Assembly (NCBI RefSeq): GCF_963974515.1
Contig: NZ_CAXBDD010000001.1
Coordinates: 96,227 to 160,226 of the forward strand
Direction: 5' to 3'
DNA length: 64,000 nucleotides
From: Sunxiuqinia sp963974515
GTDB lineage: Bacteria; Bacteroidota; Bacteroidia; Bacteroidales; Prolixibacteraceae
The position numbers and the translations under genes are program-made. Shown here piece by piece: positions 51,871 to 61,330 of the stretch (positions within the stretch are counted from its first letter, which is position 1; every line of letters starts with the position of its first letter). The notes under the pieces were generated by a model. The model saw nothing but the letters and a program-made list of their open reading frames with translations, did no database searches and was not told where the DNA came from.

Positions 51871-53568
51871 ATGAAACAACTGATTACCCTTAGCTTTCTG
51901 CTTCTATTCATTTTTTCGGCTCCGGCCTATGCCCAAAAATCGAAAGAAAAGTCTGGATTTAAAGTGAGCTATGCTGCCGTTCATAACGGGACAGAATTGC
52001 CCGGGCGCGGCTTGACTTTAGTCTACTTCGATGAGGTTGCCTATCTTTCTGAACCGGGAGATCAAATTCGAAATTTCATTGACTACAGAAACAGCCAAAC
52101 CGTGACCATTTTAAATTACGAGAATGAGCTTTTTAAAACGCTCACCTCGTTCGATTTGCTTCCGCAGCCAAAACCCGGCGACAAAACCGAAACCATTTTG
52201 GGATACGACTGCCAGCACGCGAAACTTTCGTCGTTTTCGAACTCCATTGAAGTCTGGTACTCGGATAAAACCGGAGCCAAAGGTTCGCCCTACCAGGCGT
52301 ATTTGCCCGACACAAAGTCGCTGGTTTTAAAAGTGACCATCAACGGAAGCCGCACGCTGCTCGCCAAATCGGTTGAAAAACTAGACAAGGATTCGGTTCC
52401 TGGCTATCCGTTTAATCAGGCTAAAGAAGTTTCAGCAAGCGAGCTGGAGGAGCTGAAAATCAAATCACGCTACACGATCCTTTCCGTTTTTGAGAACGAG
52501 ATCATCAATTTTGAGAACCTGCAGGATACATACGAAGGACAAGAATTGGAATCGAACCGGACTTACCGCTTTTCTAAAGGCAGCGTGATCTTGAAAAGGA
52601 TTACGCTGCCCGAAAGTTGGCTAAAGGGCGGACAGGTATTTGCCAAACTCAGTTGTTGGTCCAATGGCGATGCCTACGACCGAACCGGCTCCGTTTTTGC
52701 ACTGCCCACGGCTAGTGATAAAAAATCCATGCTCGATGCGCTTCAAAATGGGCTGGATCAATTGCCGGTTTTCATCGACAACGAAGGAGGGCAATACCAA
52801 GGGATTACCAGCACACGAAACTACGACAGCCCGATTGAGCTCATGCGCTTTTTCACTTCGTTTGGGGTAGGCCATTTTAATAAACTCCGCGAAATCAATA
52901 ATTACCCGTGGGAACACGAGGCTACTTACAAGCAGGATATAACTTCGCTTATTCCTAACGATCAGGATGAGATCTGGGTGGGCGTTTTTATCGGCAACTA
53001 TGATCAGGGCGGACACAAAGTCAGCTTGGAGCTCAACTTTTACCCCTCGTTTGGCGACCGGGAAGAGCCGGTTCATTACATTCAACCGCTGTTCTACACC
53101 GTGAATATCATGGAAATGTCGGGGCAGAATTACGGCCGCTTATTCAGAAACGATACCTTGTCGCTGGAGTTTGAAGTGCCTGCAAACGTAGAAAACCTGC
53201 AACTGCTTTACACCTCAACCGGGCATGGCGGCTGGGGTGGTGGCGATGAGTTCAACCCAAAACTCAACGAAATTTTCATTGACGGTGAACCCTTTTACAA
53301 AGTAGTTCCGTGGCGAACCGATTGTGCCACTTACCGCCTGTACAATCCGGCATCGGGTAACTTCGGCAATGGCATGTCGTCGAGCGACCTAAGCCGGTCG
53401 AACTGGTGCCCGGCTACGCTCACTCCGCCGTATGTTATTCCGCTGAAAAACCTTAGCCCCGGCAAACATTCACTCAAGGTGGCGATTGATCAGGGTGCCG
53501 ATGAAGGCAACAGCTTCAGCCACTGGAGCATTTCGGGTGTTTTAAGCGGCGAATATGCAAACGAATAA
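51871..53568 (+). CDS. Secreted PNGase F-family peptide:N-glycanase with GLPGLI-like N-terminal region
   Basis: A 565-residue exported enzyme (signal to ~AYAQ). Residues ~25-190 resemble GLPGLI-type domains (TILNYENELFKTLTSFDLLP, TETILGYDCQHAKL). From ~225 it has the PNGase F fold: SCWSNGDAYDRTGSVFALP, whose DR corresponds to the region of the catalytic aspartate (Asp270, inferred). The C-terminal half carries TSTGHGGWGGGDEFNPKLNE, then PFYKVVPWRTDCATYRLYNP and GMSSSDLSRSNWCP, then FSHWSISGVL, nearly identical to PNGase F. It should release N-linked glycans from glycoproteins. No type IX C-terminal signal is evident. Confidence 0.9.
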   Translation: MKQLITLSFLLLFIFSAPAYAQKSKEKSGFKVSYAAVHNGTELPGRGLTLVYFDEVAYLSEPGDQIRNFIDYRNSQTVTILNYENELFKTLTSFDLLPQPKPGDKTETILGYDCQHAKLSSFSNSIEVWYSDKTGAKGSPYQAYLPDTKSLVLKVTINGSRTLLAKSVEKLDKDSVPGYPFNQAKEVSASELEELKIKSRYTILSVFENEIINFENLQDTYEGQELESNRTYRFSKGSVILKRITLPESWLKGGQVFAKLSCWSNGDAYDRTGSVFALPTASDKKSMLDALQNGLDQLPVFIDNEGGQYQGITSTRNYDSPIELMRFFTSFGVGHFNKLREINNYPWEHEATYKQDITSLIPNDQDEIWVGVFIGNYDQGGHKVSLELNFYPSFGDREEPVHYIQPLFYTVNIMEMSGQNYGRLFRNDTLSLEFEVPANVENLQLLYTSTGHGGWGGGDEFNPKLNEIFIDGEPFYKVVPWRTDCATYRLYNPASGNFGNGMSSSDLSRSNWCPATLTPPYVIPLKNLSPGKHSLKVAIDQGADEGNSFSHWSISGVLSGEYANE

Positions 53569-53645
53569 CCCACCGGCCCGGCACTAAAAGAGCCTGTTCA
53601 GCTATCCAAGCCGGGTGGTGAAAATCAATCAATCTCGGGTTAAAG

Positions 53646-53685
53646 CTTGCGCACGTGTGCAAATTTATGTCGACACGTGCGCAAG
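53646..53685. repeat. Perfect 13-bp inverted repeat between the PNGase gene and der
   Basis: CTTGCGCACGTGT (53646-53658) pairs with ACACGTGCGCAAG (53673-53685) around a 14-nt loop. It lies between convergent genes and could terminate both, but lacks T-runs. It shares a CACGTG core with the folA-ppa array. Confidence 0.75.
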
Positions 53686-53748
53686 TCTTCTTCATGTTTT
53701 TGCTCAGGTATGAACGATTAGCGAAACAGATGAAGCCGTTACGAAAAC

Positions 53749-55056
53749 CTATTTCTTTCTGAAAAAGATCTGCAGCGGAACACCCGAAAAGTTAAAATTC
53801 TCCCGAATCTGGTTTTCGATGTAACGCCGGTAAGGCTCTTTCACGTACTGTGGCAAGTTGGCAAACAGGGCAAACGATGGAGTTGGACTTGGCAACTGGG
53901 TCACATATTTTATCTTGATGTACTTTCCTTTGATCGATGGCGGCGGATAACGTTCGATGGCTTCAAGCAACACCTCGTTGAGCTTGGAAGTTTTCAGCTT
54001 TTGCTGGCGGTTTTCGTACACTTCCACAGCTGCTTCGAGCGCTTTAAAAATCCGCTGCTTGGTTAATGCCGACATAAAAACGATTGGAACATCAACAAAA
54101 GGAGCAATCCGTTCGTGGATTTGCTCCGTAAATTTTTTCACCGAAGCATTGTCTTTTTCAATCAAATCCCACTTATTCACCAAAATGACCACGCCTTTCT
54201 TGTTGCGTATCATTAGGTTGAAAATATTTACGTCCTGACTCTCGACCCCACGTTCGGCATCAATCAGCAACATACAAACATCGGAATCTTCGATGGAGCG
54301 AACCGAGCGCAACACCGAGTAAAATTCCAGGTCTTCATGCACTTTGGCTTTTTTACGCAAGCCTGCCGTGTCAACCAGATAAAAATCATGCCCATATTTG
54401 GTGTAACGGGTATTAATGGCATCGCGGGTTGTACCGGCTATTTCGGTCACAATGTTCCGTTCAACACCTGTCAATGCATTGATAAAAGACGATTTTCCAA
54501 CATTCGGACGGCCAACTACGGCAAACTTTGGAATCCCTGTCTCAACTTCGACTTCTTCATTTTTAACGAAATTGGCCACTACTGCATCCAATAATTCACC
54601 TGTTCCGCTGCCAGTCATCGCCGAAATACAATACAGCTCACCAAGGCCTAGTCCATAAAACTCATGCGAATCCATGATCCGCTGGTGGTTGTCCACTTTG
54701 TTAACAGCTAAAAAAACCGGCTTTTTGGCACGGCGCAAAATACTGGCAACCGCCTGATCCAAATCCGTGATCCCTCCTTCAACATCTACGGCGAAGATTA
54801 TCACATCGGCCTCATCAATGGCCAGATGCACTTGCTTACGAATCTCTTCTTCAAAAATATCTTCCGAATTCATGACGTAGCCTCCCGTATCAATCACCGA
54901 AAAATCTTTTCCGTTCCAGGTCGATTTCCCATAATTCCGATCACGGGTCACGCCCGAAATCTCGTCAACAATCGCTTTCCGGCTTTCCACCAAACGATTA
55001 AATAGTGTTGACTTGCCCACATTGGGTCTTCCTACAATTGCGACTATATTGCTCAT
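53749..55056 (-). CDS. der: GTPase Der (double Era-like domain)
   Basis: A 435-residue ribosome-assembly GTPase with two G domains: first P-loop GRPNVGKSTLFNRLVE (~8-23) and second GRPNVGKSSFINALTG (~181-196). Each has its switch DTGGYV and DTAGLR and an NKxD motif (NKVD, NKWD), and a C-terminal KH-like domain (YPPPSIKGKYIKIKYVTQ) ending in the usual GVPLQIFFR. It acts in 50S maturation. It follows era on the same strand. Confidence 0.97.
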   Translation of the reverse strand: MSNIVAIVGRPNVGKSTLFNRLVESRKAIVDEISGVTRDRNYGKSTWNGKDFSVIDTGGYVMNSEDIFEEEIRKQVHLAIDEADVIIFAVDVEGGITDLDQAVASILRRAKKPVFLAVNKVDNHQRIMDSHEFYGLGLGELYCISAMTGSGTGELLDAVVANFVKNEEVEVETGIPKFAVVGRPNVGKSSFINALTGVERNIVTEIAGTTRDAINTRYTKYGHDFYLVDTAGLRKKAKVHEDLEFYSVLRSVRSIEDSDVCMLLIDAERGVESQDVNIFNLMIRNKKGVVILVNKWDLIEKDNASVKKFTEQIHERIAPFVDVPIVFMSALTKQRIFKALEAAVEVYENRQQKLKTSKLNEVLLEAIERYPPPSIKGKYIKIKYVTQLPSPTPSFALFANLPQYVKEPYRRYIENQIRENFNFSGVPLQIFFRKK

Positions 55057-55163
55057 TTCTAATTAAATTCCAAATTTAAAATTCCAAATTCCATCCAACA
55101 GCTGGCTGACACGTTTCAAGGTGCAGAGGACAAGCTCACACGCCCTATGCCACTCGCTCCAGG

Positions 55164-56048
55164 CTATTGAAAGTCGTATCCAAAGTTCCCCAGCATCCGG
55201 TCTTTATCACGCCAGTCCTTGGACACTTTTACATACAACTGCAAAAATATCTTCTTTTGAAAAAATTCTTCCATGTCCTTGCGGGCCATGGTGCCCACCT
55301 TTTTTAGAGCCGCTCCCTGGTGCCCGATGATGATTCCCTTCTGGCTGTCGCGTGCTACATTAATAACACAACGCAGGCGCAAAATCTTGTCTTCCTCCTT
55401 AAACTCCTCCACTTCCACTTCAACCGAGTAGGGAACTTCTTTCTGGTAATACAACAAAATTTTCTCGCGAATGATTTCCGAAACAAAAAAACGATCATTC
55501 CGATCAGTCAATTCATCCTTTGGGAAATATGGTGGAGCTTCGGGCAGCAATTCAAGAATGCGGTCGAATATTGGCCCGATATTAAATCGTTCGGTCGCCG
55601 AAATGGCAAACACATCGGCAGCCGGCAACAGGTTTTTCCAATATTCGTATAACTTCATCACATCGCCTTGGTTCGAAAGATCGATTTTATTAATCAACAC
55701 GATAACCGGCGCATTCGACTTCCTGATTTTCGCCAGGTATTCTTCATTTTTGTCTGGTTTTTCAACCACATCGGTGACGTACAAAATCACATCAGCATCA
55801 ATCAAGGCTGTGTTTACATACTTCATCATCGATTCCTGAAGCTTGTAATTGGGTTTCAGAATACCTGGTGTGTCGGAATAGACTATCTGAAAATCTTCTC
55901 CGCTCACAATCCCTTTAATGCGGTGGCGAGTGGTTTGCATCTTTTTAGTAATGATTGACAAACGCTCGCCCACCAGGGAATTCATGATGGTTGATTTCCC
56001 GACGTTCGGGTTTCCTATGATATTTACAAATCCTGATTTATGTGCCAT
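55164..56048 (-). CDS. era: GTPase Era
   Basis: A 294-residue GTPase with G1 GNPNVGKSTIMNSLVG, G2 region TTRHRIKGI, G3 DTPG, G4 NKID and a C-terminal KH domain (GIIIGHQGAALKKVG). It binds the 3' end of 16S rRNA to help 30S assembly. The gap to der is 107 nt; both have the same direction. The 5' side has a TAnnTTTG element at 56080-56087. Confidence 0.97.
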   Translation of the reverse strand: MAHKSGFVNIIGNPNVGKSTIMNSLVGERLSIITKKMQTTRHRIKGIVSGEDFQIVYSDTPGILKPNYKLQESMMKYVNTALIDADVILYVTDVVEKPDKNEEYLAKIRKSNAPVIVLINKIDLSNQGDVMKLYEYWKNLLPAADVFAISATERFNIGPIFDRILELLPEAPPYFPKDELTDRNDRFFVSEIIREKILLYYQKEVPYSVEVEVEEFKEEDKILRLRCVINVARDSQKGIIIGHQGAALKKVGTMARKDMEEFFQKKIFLQLYVKVSKDWRDKDRMLGNFGYDFQ

Positions 56049-56352
56049 TTATTTAAAAATGAAGTGTTTAAAAACGGCGCAAAGATAAACAATTAATTGA
56101 AGAAAGCTCATGTGACAGCAACACATCGACGCATTTAAAATCTGAAAAGATTGCCCCTTACTTGCCTATTTATCCTATTGTGGCTGTCAATCGTTGCCAT
56201 TCATGGTCGTTTTATTGTCATTGATCGTTTCAAAACAGCCTAACGACAATTGAATAACTTCTTAATAACACGAGGTCATCTTACGGATATTGATAAAACC
56301 TGAAATTAGCGACACGAACCCAGTGACTTTAACGGAACGTGCATCTTAACGC
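56049..56352. other. Non-coding gap upstream of era
   Basis: It carries the era promoter element (56080-56087). The rest (~56100-56352) is AT-rich without a supported gene, repeat or clear hairpin. Confidence 0.45.
56080..56087 (-). promoter_or_regulatory. era promoter (-7 element)
   Basis: Minus-strand TATCTTTG, 31 nt upstream of the era ATG. Confidence 0.55.
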
Positions 56353-58788
56353 TTAAATCGCCAGATCGAGTGTAATTTTCAGAGCCAGGTTGTCTTGAAA
56401 CGAATCCAAATGATAAGGCCCAAACCGATAAAAAGCTCCGGCTCCCAATTCGAACAAGCCGACCCGAAGGAGTTTGGCAGCCAACAATCCCGCTTCGTAA
56501 TATCCCTTCGAAATGGATGGATATTGAAGGGCAAAACCAGCCTGTTGGTCGTAGGAAGAAGAGCCAACTCCGGCGTTGAAGGCCAACAGAATATCAGGAC
56601 GAACCTCCTTATATCTGAAAAGCAAGGAACCAAAATTGTGACGAAAAAACAGAGCCAGCATTTCATCGGTCACAAACTCATTCACGCGCATGGTAGCAAA
56701 CGAAGTTTTGTTGTCAAGCGAAAGCAGGCGAGGACGCGACGATGGCGGACTGGCCAGCAAGTTCACCACTCCACCCGACTCACGAAAAGCACCGAGCATC
56801 ACCAACTCCGTTTCACCCAAATTCCGGATTCGATACGAATCAGACAGCTTGAACTCAATGGCTTGGTATGGCCGGTCGGAGCGATCTCTCAAAGCCCGTT
56901 CGTAGTTAAAATGCAGCACCGGATAGTTGCTACCCAGAGAATAAATCTCGCCACGCCGACGAAACAAACGCTCCTTGAAAGTCAGGCGAAACTGCACGCC
57001 AAGCAACTGGTAATCTACAGGCTGGCTCGCCTGTCCCGCAACAACAAACGAGGGGTCCTGGAGACGATAATCCTTCCAATAGGCTTTAGTTAAAAGCGAA
57101 GGAAACAGTCGCCCCACTACACCCGCCTGCCACATTTCGTGATAAGTAAAATTTGTACGATACCAGGAATCCAATTGCCTGGATATAAATGGCTGTTTTT
57201 GTTCCAGAAACTCCATTGCGCCGTCCTCGCGGACATCGTTTTCATAGTGAAAAAACAGACTGGCATTGCTTTTTTGATGAAGTTTTAACCGGACATCGCC
57301 TCCGTATTTATCTTTTTTGTCCCGCAAACCATACCGCCAAAAAGCTCCCAGGCTCAACCACCTGCTGAATTTGGGATTGGTTTCCAGGGCCAATCCAAGT
57401 TGCAAACCTTCCAACTTATTCAAGCCAATCATCCGGTCCAGAACAAGGTCCACTTTCCCAACGGGCAAGCGGTAATCAGCCAACGATTCGACGATAAACA
57501 TCTTGGCATCGAAGCGATTTTGCTGGCCAAGACTGTCAATGAGTTGGTAAACCAATGAATCGTTAGGAGATAATGACACCGACCGCAGGGTATCCCAAGC
57601 CGTTTCGGGATGGGTTGCCAAAGGATCAACATTTAGTTGCGGCCCCTGAAACTGCTGCCGGTCGATTGACAAATTAACTTCCCGGTTGCTCAGGTAAGTT
57701 TTCCCCAGCGCTTTCAGGTTAACGGAACTTGCCGGAAAACCGCTGCCCGGAAGATTTAGTCCCCTTACCGTGATCTCGGAGTTTAATGCTTTGGGAAACC
57801 AATAGCCCGAGCGCAGCTTATCGTACGCCTGCTCAACCGACAACTGAAGGCGATCGTTCGATGCATCAGCAGCGCTCACCCGAAGTGATTCGATGGCATA
57901 TCCATCGGAGCTAATTTTCAAAATGCCTTTCAGTCCTTGAAAGTTTTTGTTTTTCCGGGGCTGAAACCGAATCACAAATAAACTGTCATCGGTCGAAGTT
58001 TGCAGGGTTTCTTCCAGCATAAACAAATAACGGGTCCACGAATTAGGCGAAACCGGACTTAAAAAACGCTTTTCAAAAAGCCTCACATAATCCTGATAAA
58101 ACGTAAAGGACTGCAATTGGGTGGCCAGCAGAAAAAAGGACGGATCTTCCAATCCTGAAACACGGCTGGCAATAACCACTTCTTTCTCTTTTTGCGGCTT
58201 CTGATAAATCTTATTACTCACTGATTCCATGAGAAACAAGTCTTGCTGTTCCAACAACTTCTTTAGTATCAAATTGGCTGAGTCGGGCTTTTCATACAGC
58301 GACGCCGCAAACTCCTTACGTGAAGTATCATCCAAGGAAAAAGTGAGCTTGTTATATGACTGGTAACGGTATGAATCCAAATTTTCGGGCCGGTGCCTGT
58401 CGCGGTTGGCTACAACCCGCTGCATAATAACATCCGCCGGATTTTCGCCGGGAAACACCTCGACTTCGCAAAGCTGAACTGGTGATGGCGACAAACTAAT
58501 CTGGTCGCCATCCTGCAGATCGGATATAGCCATCTGTTGTTTTGAATAACCAATGTACGATAACCAAATGGTGTCAGCCGATTCGCGGTTCAAACTAAAA
58601 AAACCATCTATATTGGTGCTGGTCCCCAGGTTTTGCCCGTCAAACAACACATTGACAAAGGGCAGTGGCCGCAAACTATTGGCGTCGACAACACGCAAGC
58701 TTAGCGTTTGTCCAGCTAGTTGAAATGAAGCCGTGAACAACAATAAAAAGATGACAGATTTTACTCTTGCGGCCTTAATCAATTTCAT
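56353..58788 (-). CDS. DUF5686 / CarboxypepD-regulatory-like outer membrane protein
   Basis: An 811-residue exported protein. After the signal (to ~LAGQ), residues ~28-115 form a carboxypeptidase-regulatory-like beta-sandwich (RVVDANSLRPLPFVNVLFDG, TSTNIDGFFSL). The remainder is the DUF5686 region: FPGENPADVIMQRVVANRDR, NLDSYRYQSYNKL, many amphipathic strands and a C-terminal barrel-like part ending LALKITLDLAI. It probably spans the outer membrane, by analogy with TonB-linked proteins, without the plug motif. Its start overlaps the membrane protein gene upstream by 14 nt, the third member of an ECF sigma operon. Confidence 0.85.
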   Translation of the reverse strand: MKLIKAARVKSVIFLLLFTASFQLAGQTLSLRVVDANSLRPLPFVNVLFDGQNLGTSTNIDGFFSLNRESADTIWLSYIGYSKQQMAISDLQDGDQISLSPSPVQLCEVEVFPGENPADVIMQRVVANRDRHRPENLDSYRYQSYNKLTFSLDDTSRKEFAASLYEKPDSANLILKKLLEQQDLFLMESVSNKIYQKPQKEKEVVIASRVSGLEDPSFFLLATQLQSFTFYQDYVRLFEKRFLSPVSPNSWTRYLFMLEETLQTSTDDSLFVIRFQPRKNKNFQGLKGILKISSDGYAIESLRVSAADASNDRLQLSVEQAYDKLRSGYWFPKALNSEITVRGLNLPGSGFPASSVNLKALGKTYLSNREVNLSIDRQQFQGPQLNVDPLATHPETAWDTLRSVSLSPNDSLVYQLIDSLGQQNRFDAKMFIVESLADYRLPVGKVDLVLDRMIGLNKLEGLQLGLALETNPKFSRWLSLGAFWRYGLRDKKDKYGGDVRLKLHQKSNASLFFHYENDVREDGAMEFLEQKQPFISRQLDSWYRTNFTYHEMWQAGVVGRLFPSLLTKAYWKDYRLQDPSFVVAGQASQPVDYQLLGVQFRLTFKERLFRRRGEIYSLGSNYPVLHFNYERALRDRSDRPYQAIEFKLSDSYRIRNLGETELVMLGAFRESGGVVNLLASPPSSRPRLLSLDNKTSFATMRVNEFVTDEMLALFFRHNFGSLLFRYKEVRPDILLAFNAGVGSSSYDQQAGFALQYPSISKGYYEAGLLAAKLLRVGLFELGAGAFYRFGPYHLDSFQDNLALKITLDLAI

Positions 58789-59458
58789 CCAGCTCCTTCA
58801 ATGTTTCTTTTAATTTGGAGATGTAATTGCCATATAGTTTCCTGAACCCCCAGCGGAAAAAAACAAAAAGAGCAGCAATAAAAACCAGGAATATGACCAT
58901 GCCCAGGATAATTGTCTTAATCATTTCGGGTGCACTGCTCACATCAGTCAGTGTTGCTCCCAGTTCGTGTGCTTTCAAGTCCACTCCGCTGTATAGGCCG
59001 GTAACAAAACTGATACCCATGATGAGCAAAAGAATGCCAAGTGCCAAATAAAACAGTTTCCGATAGACATACAAAATCCGGACAATGGCCCGAAGCACCT
59101 TTGCCAGGTCGTTGCTTTGCGAATAATCTTTGGTAGCGGTGCGATAACCCAGCCAGAAATACACAAATGAGCCGGCAATAAACAGAACGCCGAGGCCTTC
59201 CATCCACTGAATCCAGCCGGGTGCAGGCTCATAGCCGCCCACCATGCGAGGGGTAAAAAGAAACACATCCAGAACAAACAGCAGGCTAAGCGCGATGAGT
59301 ACCGCAAAGCCGATTTTGATATTGCGATCAATTCGCTCAATCAAGTTCCTGGTCCGCTTTTTCAGCAAGTCATAAATCGCTTCCTCTCCCAACTGGTGCT
59401 TGTTGGCATCGTCGGACGAAAACTTATTCCAGGCCGATTTTAAATCTTTCAGTTCCAT
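58775..59458 (-). CDS. Four-helix membrane protein, candidate anti-sigma/sensor partner
   Basis: A 227-residue protein. The N-terminal ~45 residues are cytosolic and charged (LKSAWNKFSSDDANKHQLGE, EAIYDLLKKRTRNLI). Four hydrophobic segments follow (~46-67, 89-105, 136-158, 178-203), and the tail is charged (YISKLKETLKELDEID). It lies 10 nt after the ECF sigma gene, the usual place of an anti-sigma factor, though its sequence lacks the zinc-binding ASD motif. The role is inferred from position. Confidence 0.7.
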   Translation of the reverse strand: MELKDLKSAWNKFSSDDANKHQLGEEAIYDLLKKRTRNLIERIDRNIKIGFAVLIALSLLFVLDVFLFTPRMVGGYEPAPGWIQWMEGLGVLFIAGSFVYFWLGYRTATKDYSQSNDLAKVLRAIVRILYVYRKLFYLALGILLLIMGISFVTGLYSGVDLKAHELGATLTDVSSAPEMIKTIILGMVIFLVFIAALFVFFRWGFRKLYGNYISKLKETLKELDEID

Positions 59459-59468
59459 TCCTCCCAGT

Positions 59469-59951
59469 TCAGATGTTCATGTATTTCTTCAGTTTTTTCT
59501 TGATCCGGTTCATCTTAACGCGTACATAATTTTGACTAATCCCCGTGATCTCAGCAATTTCTTCGTATTTCTTGTTTTCAAGATACAACAGAACAATGGA
59601 TTTTTCAATTCCACTGAGATTCGCTATTGCCTTGTACAATAGCTTGATTTGCTCTTCGGTTTCGTGATCGTATTCCTCAACAGCCAGTTGGAAATTTTCA
59701 ACATCGATTCCACTTTTGTCTGGCTGTCGTTTGTTTTTTTTGAAACTTGTAATGGCTGTATTTAAGGCCACCCGGTACATCCAGGTCGAGAATTTAGATT
59801 CGCTCCGAAAAGAAGGAAAAGATTTCCACAACTGTGCCAGGATTTCCTGAAACAAGTCGCGACGGTCTTCTTCGGAATCACAATAGATGGAACACACCTT
59901 GTGAATGATCCCTTGATTTTGTGATATGATTTGAACAAATTCCTTTTCCAA
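59469..59951 (-). CDS. ECF-type RNA polymerase sigma factor
   Basis: A 160-residue group 4 sigma factor. Region 2 spans ~10-85, with DLFQEILAQLWKSFPSFRSE and KFSTWMYRVALNTAITSFKK. Region 4 is at ~110-155, with GIEKSIVLLYLENKKYEEIA and EITGISQNYVRVKMNRIKKK as the helix-turn-helix. There is no linker domain of the SigI/SigL kind. It leads an operon with a four-helix membrane protein and a DUF5686 outer-membrane protein, suggesting an envelope-directed signal. Confidence 0.93.
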   Translation of the reverse strand: MEKEFVQIISQNQGIIHKVCSIYCDSEEDRRDLFQEILAQLWKSFPSFRSESKFSTWMYRVALNTAITSFKKNKRQPDKSGIDVENFQLAVEEYDHETEEQIKLLYKAIANLSGIEKSIVLLYLENKKYEEIAEITGISQNYVRVKMNRIKKKLKKYMNI

Positions 59952-59989
59952 AGCGATGGTATTAGTCTTGACTTTCTAGAGAAATTACA

Positions 59990-60808
59990 CTAAGTCATTT
60001 TTAAAAAGCCGACTTCTTTTTCGGAGAGAAAACGCCATTTGCCACGGGGGAGGTTTTTCTTGGTCAGCCCGGCAAACACAACGCGGTCGAGTTTGATGAC
60101 CCGATAGCCCAAGTGGGCAAAAATGCGGCGCACAATGCGGTTTTTTCCCGAATGAATTTCAATTCCCACCTGCCGTTTATCTTCGTCCACAACATAGCTG
60201 ATGGCATCGGCGGCAATCATCCCGTCTTCCAGCTCAATTCCTTTTTTTACCTGTTCCAAGTCAGCCGGAGCAAATTCTTTATCTAAAAATACGTGGTAAA
60301 TTTTTTTCTTTTCGTAGCTGGGGTGAGTCAGCTTTTTGGTCATCTCGCCATCGTTGGTAAACAGCAACAAGCCGGTGGTATCTTTATCGAGTCGGCCAAC
60401 TGGGTAAATGCGTTCGGGGCAGGCGTTCTGCACCAGGGTAATCACTGTTTTTTCCGCATGCGGGTCATCCATCGTCGTGACAAAACCCTTTGGCTTATTC
60501 AACAGCACATACACCTTCTTCTCGGCACTGATCACTTTCCCCTTATAAACCACTTCATCTTTCGAAGTCACTTTATAACCCAGACTGGTAACAACTTCAC
60601 CATTGATTGTTATTTCTCCTTTTTCAATGAGCTGATCGGCTTCACGACGCGAACAAATGCCGGCGTTCGCAATAAATTTATTCAGCCGAATCTCACGATC
60701 AGACTTCTTTAAGAGGCTTACCTTTTTATTTTCCGGAGCTGCCTGCTCTTCGTCTGCTTTCTTTGGCAGCTTATTATCGCGTCCTTCAAACTTAAATTTC
60801 TTTGTCAT
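59990..60808 (-). CDS. rRNA pseudouridine synthase (RsuA/RluB family)
   Basis: A 272-residue enzyme. A basic, lysine-rich N-terminal extension (~1-37) precedes an S4 RNA-binding domain (RLNKFIANAGICSRREADQL) and the catalytic domain with YPVGRLDKDTTGLLLFTNDG (Asp141), LNKPKGFVTT and the GKNRIVRRIFAHLGY motif. It isomerises a uridine in 16S or 23S rRNA; RluB (position 2605) is more likely than RsuA by length, but this cannot be settled here. Confidence 0.92.
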   Translation of the reverse strand: MTKKFKFEGRDNKLPKKADEEQAAPENKKVSLLKKSDREIRLNKFIANAGICSRREADQLIEKGEITINGEVVTSLGYKVTSKDEVVYKGKVISAEKKVYVLLNKPKGFVTTMDDPHAEKTVITLVQNACPERIYPVGRLDKDTTGLLLFTNDGEMTKKLTHPSYEKKKIYHVFLDKEFAPADLEQVKKGIELEDGMIAADAISYVVDEDKRQVGIEIHSGKNRIVRRIFAHLGYRVIKLDRVVFAGLTKKNLPRGKWRFLSEKEVGFLKMT

Positions 60809-61330
60809 AACCAGTTTTAAAATTGGCGTAAAGTTCGGAAAAAGAATTTAGATTGGCACATGACAAGCCAAGATTGCCAAATTAACTCGTTTGGCTTCTT
60901 CAACTCTTCAATGCCTGCCCCTCTCTGTCCCTTTTCAAGCTACCTTCCAGATACAAATATGGCGGGTTACGCTTCAGGTGAAATCATCTCTGGCAAGCCT
61001 ATAAAAACTAGACAACAATGGGTTCAAATTGAATGCCCCTCCCGATTTTTGATCGGGACAGGCTGGTTGAAGTGAAACGGAACCCGGGGTTCAGTAGTAC
61101 GTAGATGGACAAGGCGCAATCACAAGGTATTTGAATGCCCCCAGCCAACATGCGCCGCATAACAAAACGTTTGCTTATTCTCAATGCTTCTTTGTCCTCA
61201 TGCCGGACGAGCACATTTCCGTTGGATTATATCTTCTGGTTCTTATAAAAAAGTCCAGTTCAAGTGAGGATTAAAACGATAAAGTATAGCCTTGAAAAAG
61301 GCCAGGGTGATGATTTTGATTTCTTGTCAC
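60809..61330. other. Gene-free stretch with palindromic fragments
   Basis: No supported gene. It contains a small hairpin (TCCCGAT 61040-61046 / ATCGGGA 61052-61058) and TTGAAGTGAAAC (61067-61078), which shares 12 nt with the dispersed palindrome at 34543 and 63895. It may hold remains of repeats or lost genes. Confidence 0.5.

Noticed and set aside
61040..61058. TCCCGAT hairpin as a gene terminator
   Set aside because: No T-run, and it lies ~270 nt after the end of the gene at 61331-62086; kept only as a repeat fragment.
60809..61330. Small open frames in the 60.8-61.3 kb gap
   Set aside because: No conserved motif, no ribosome-binding or promoter pattern; the translations look random.
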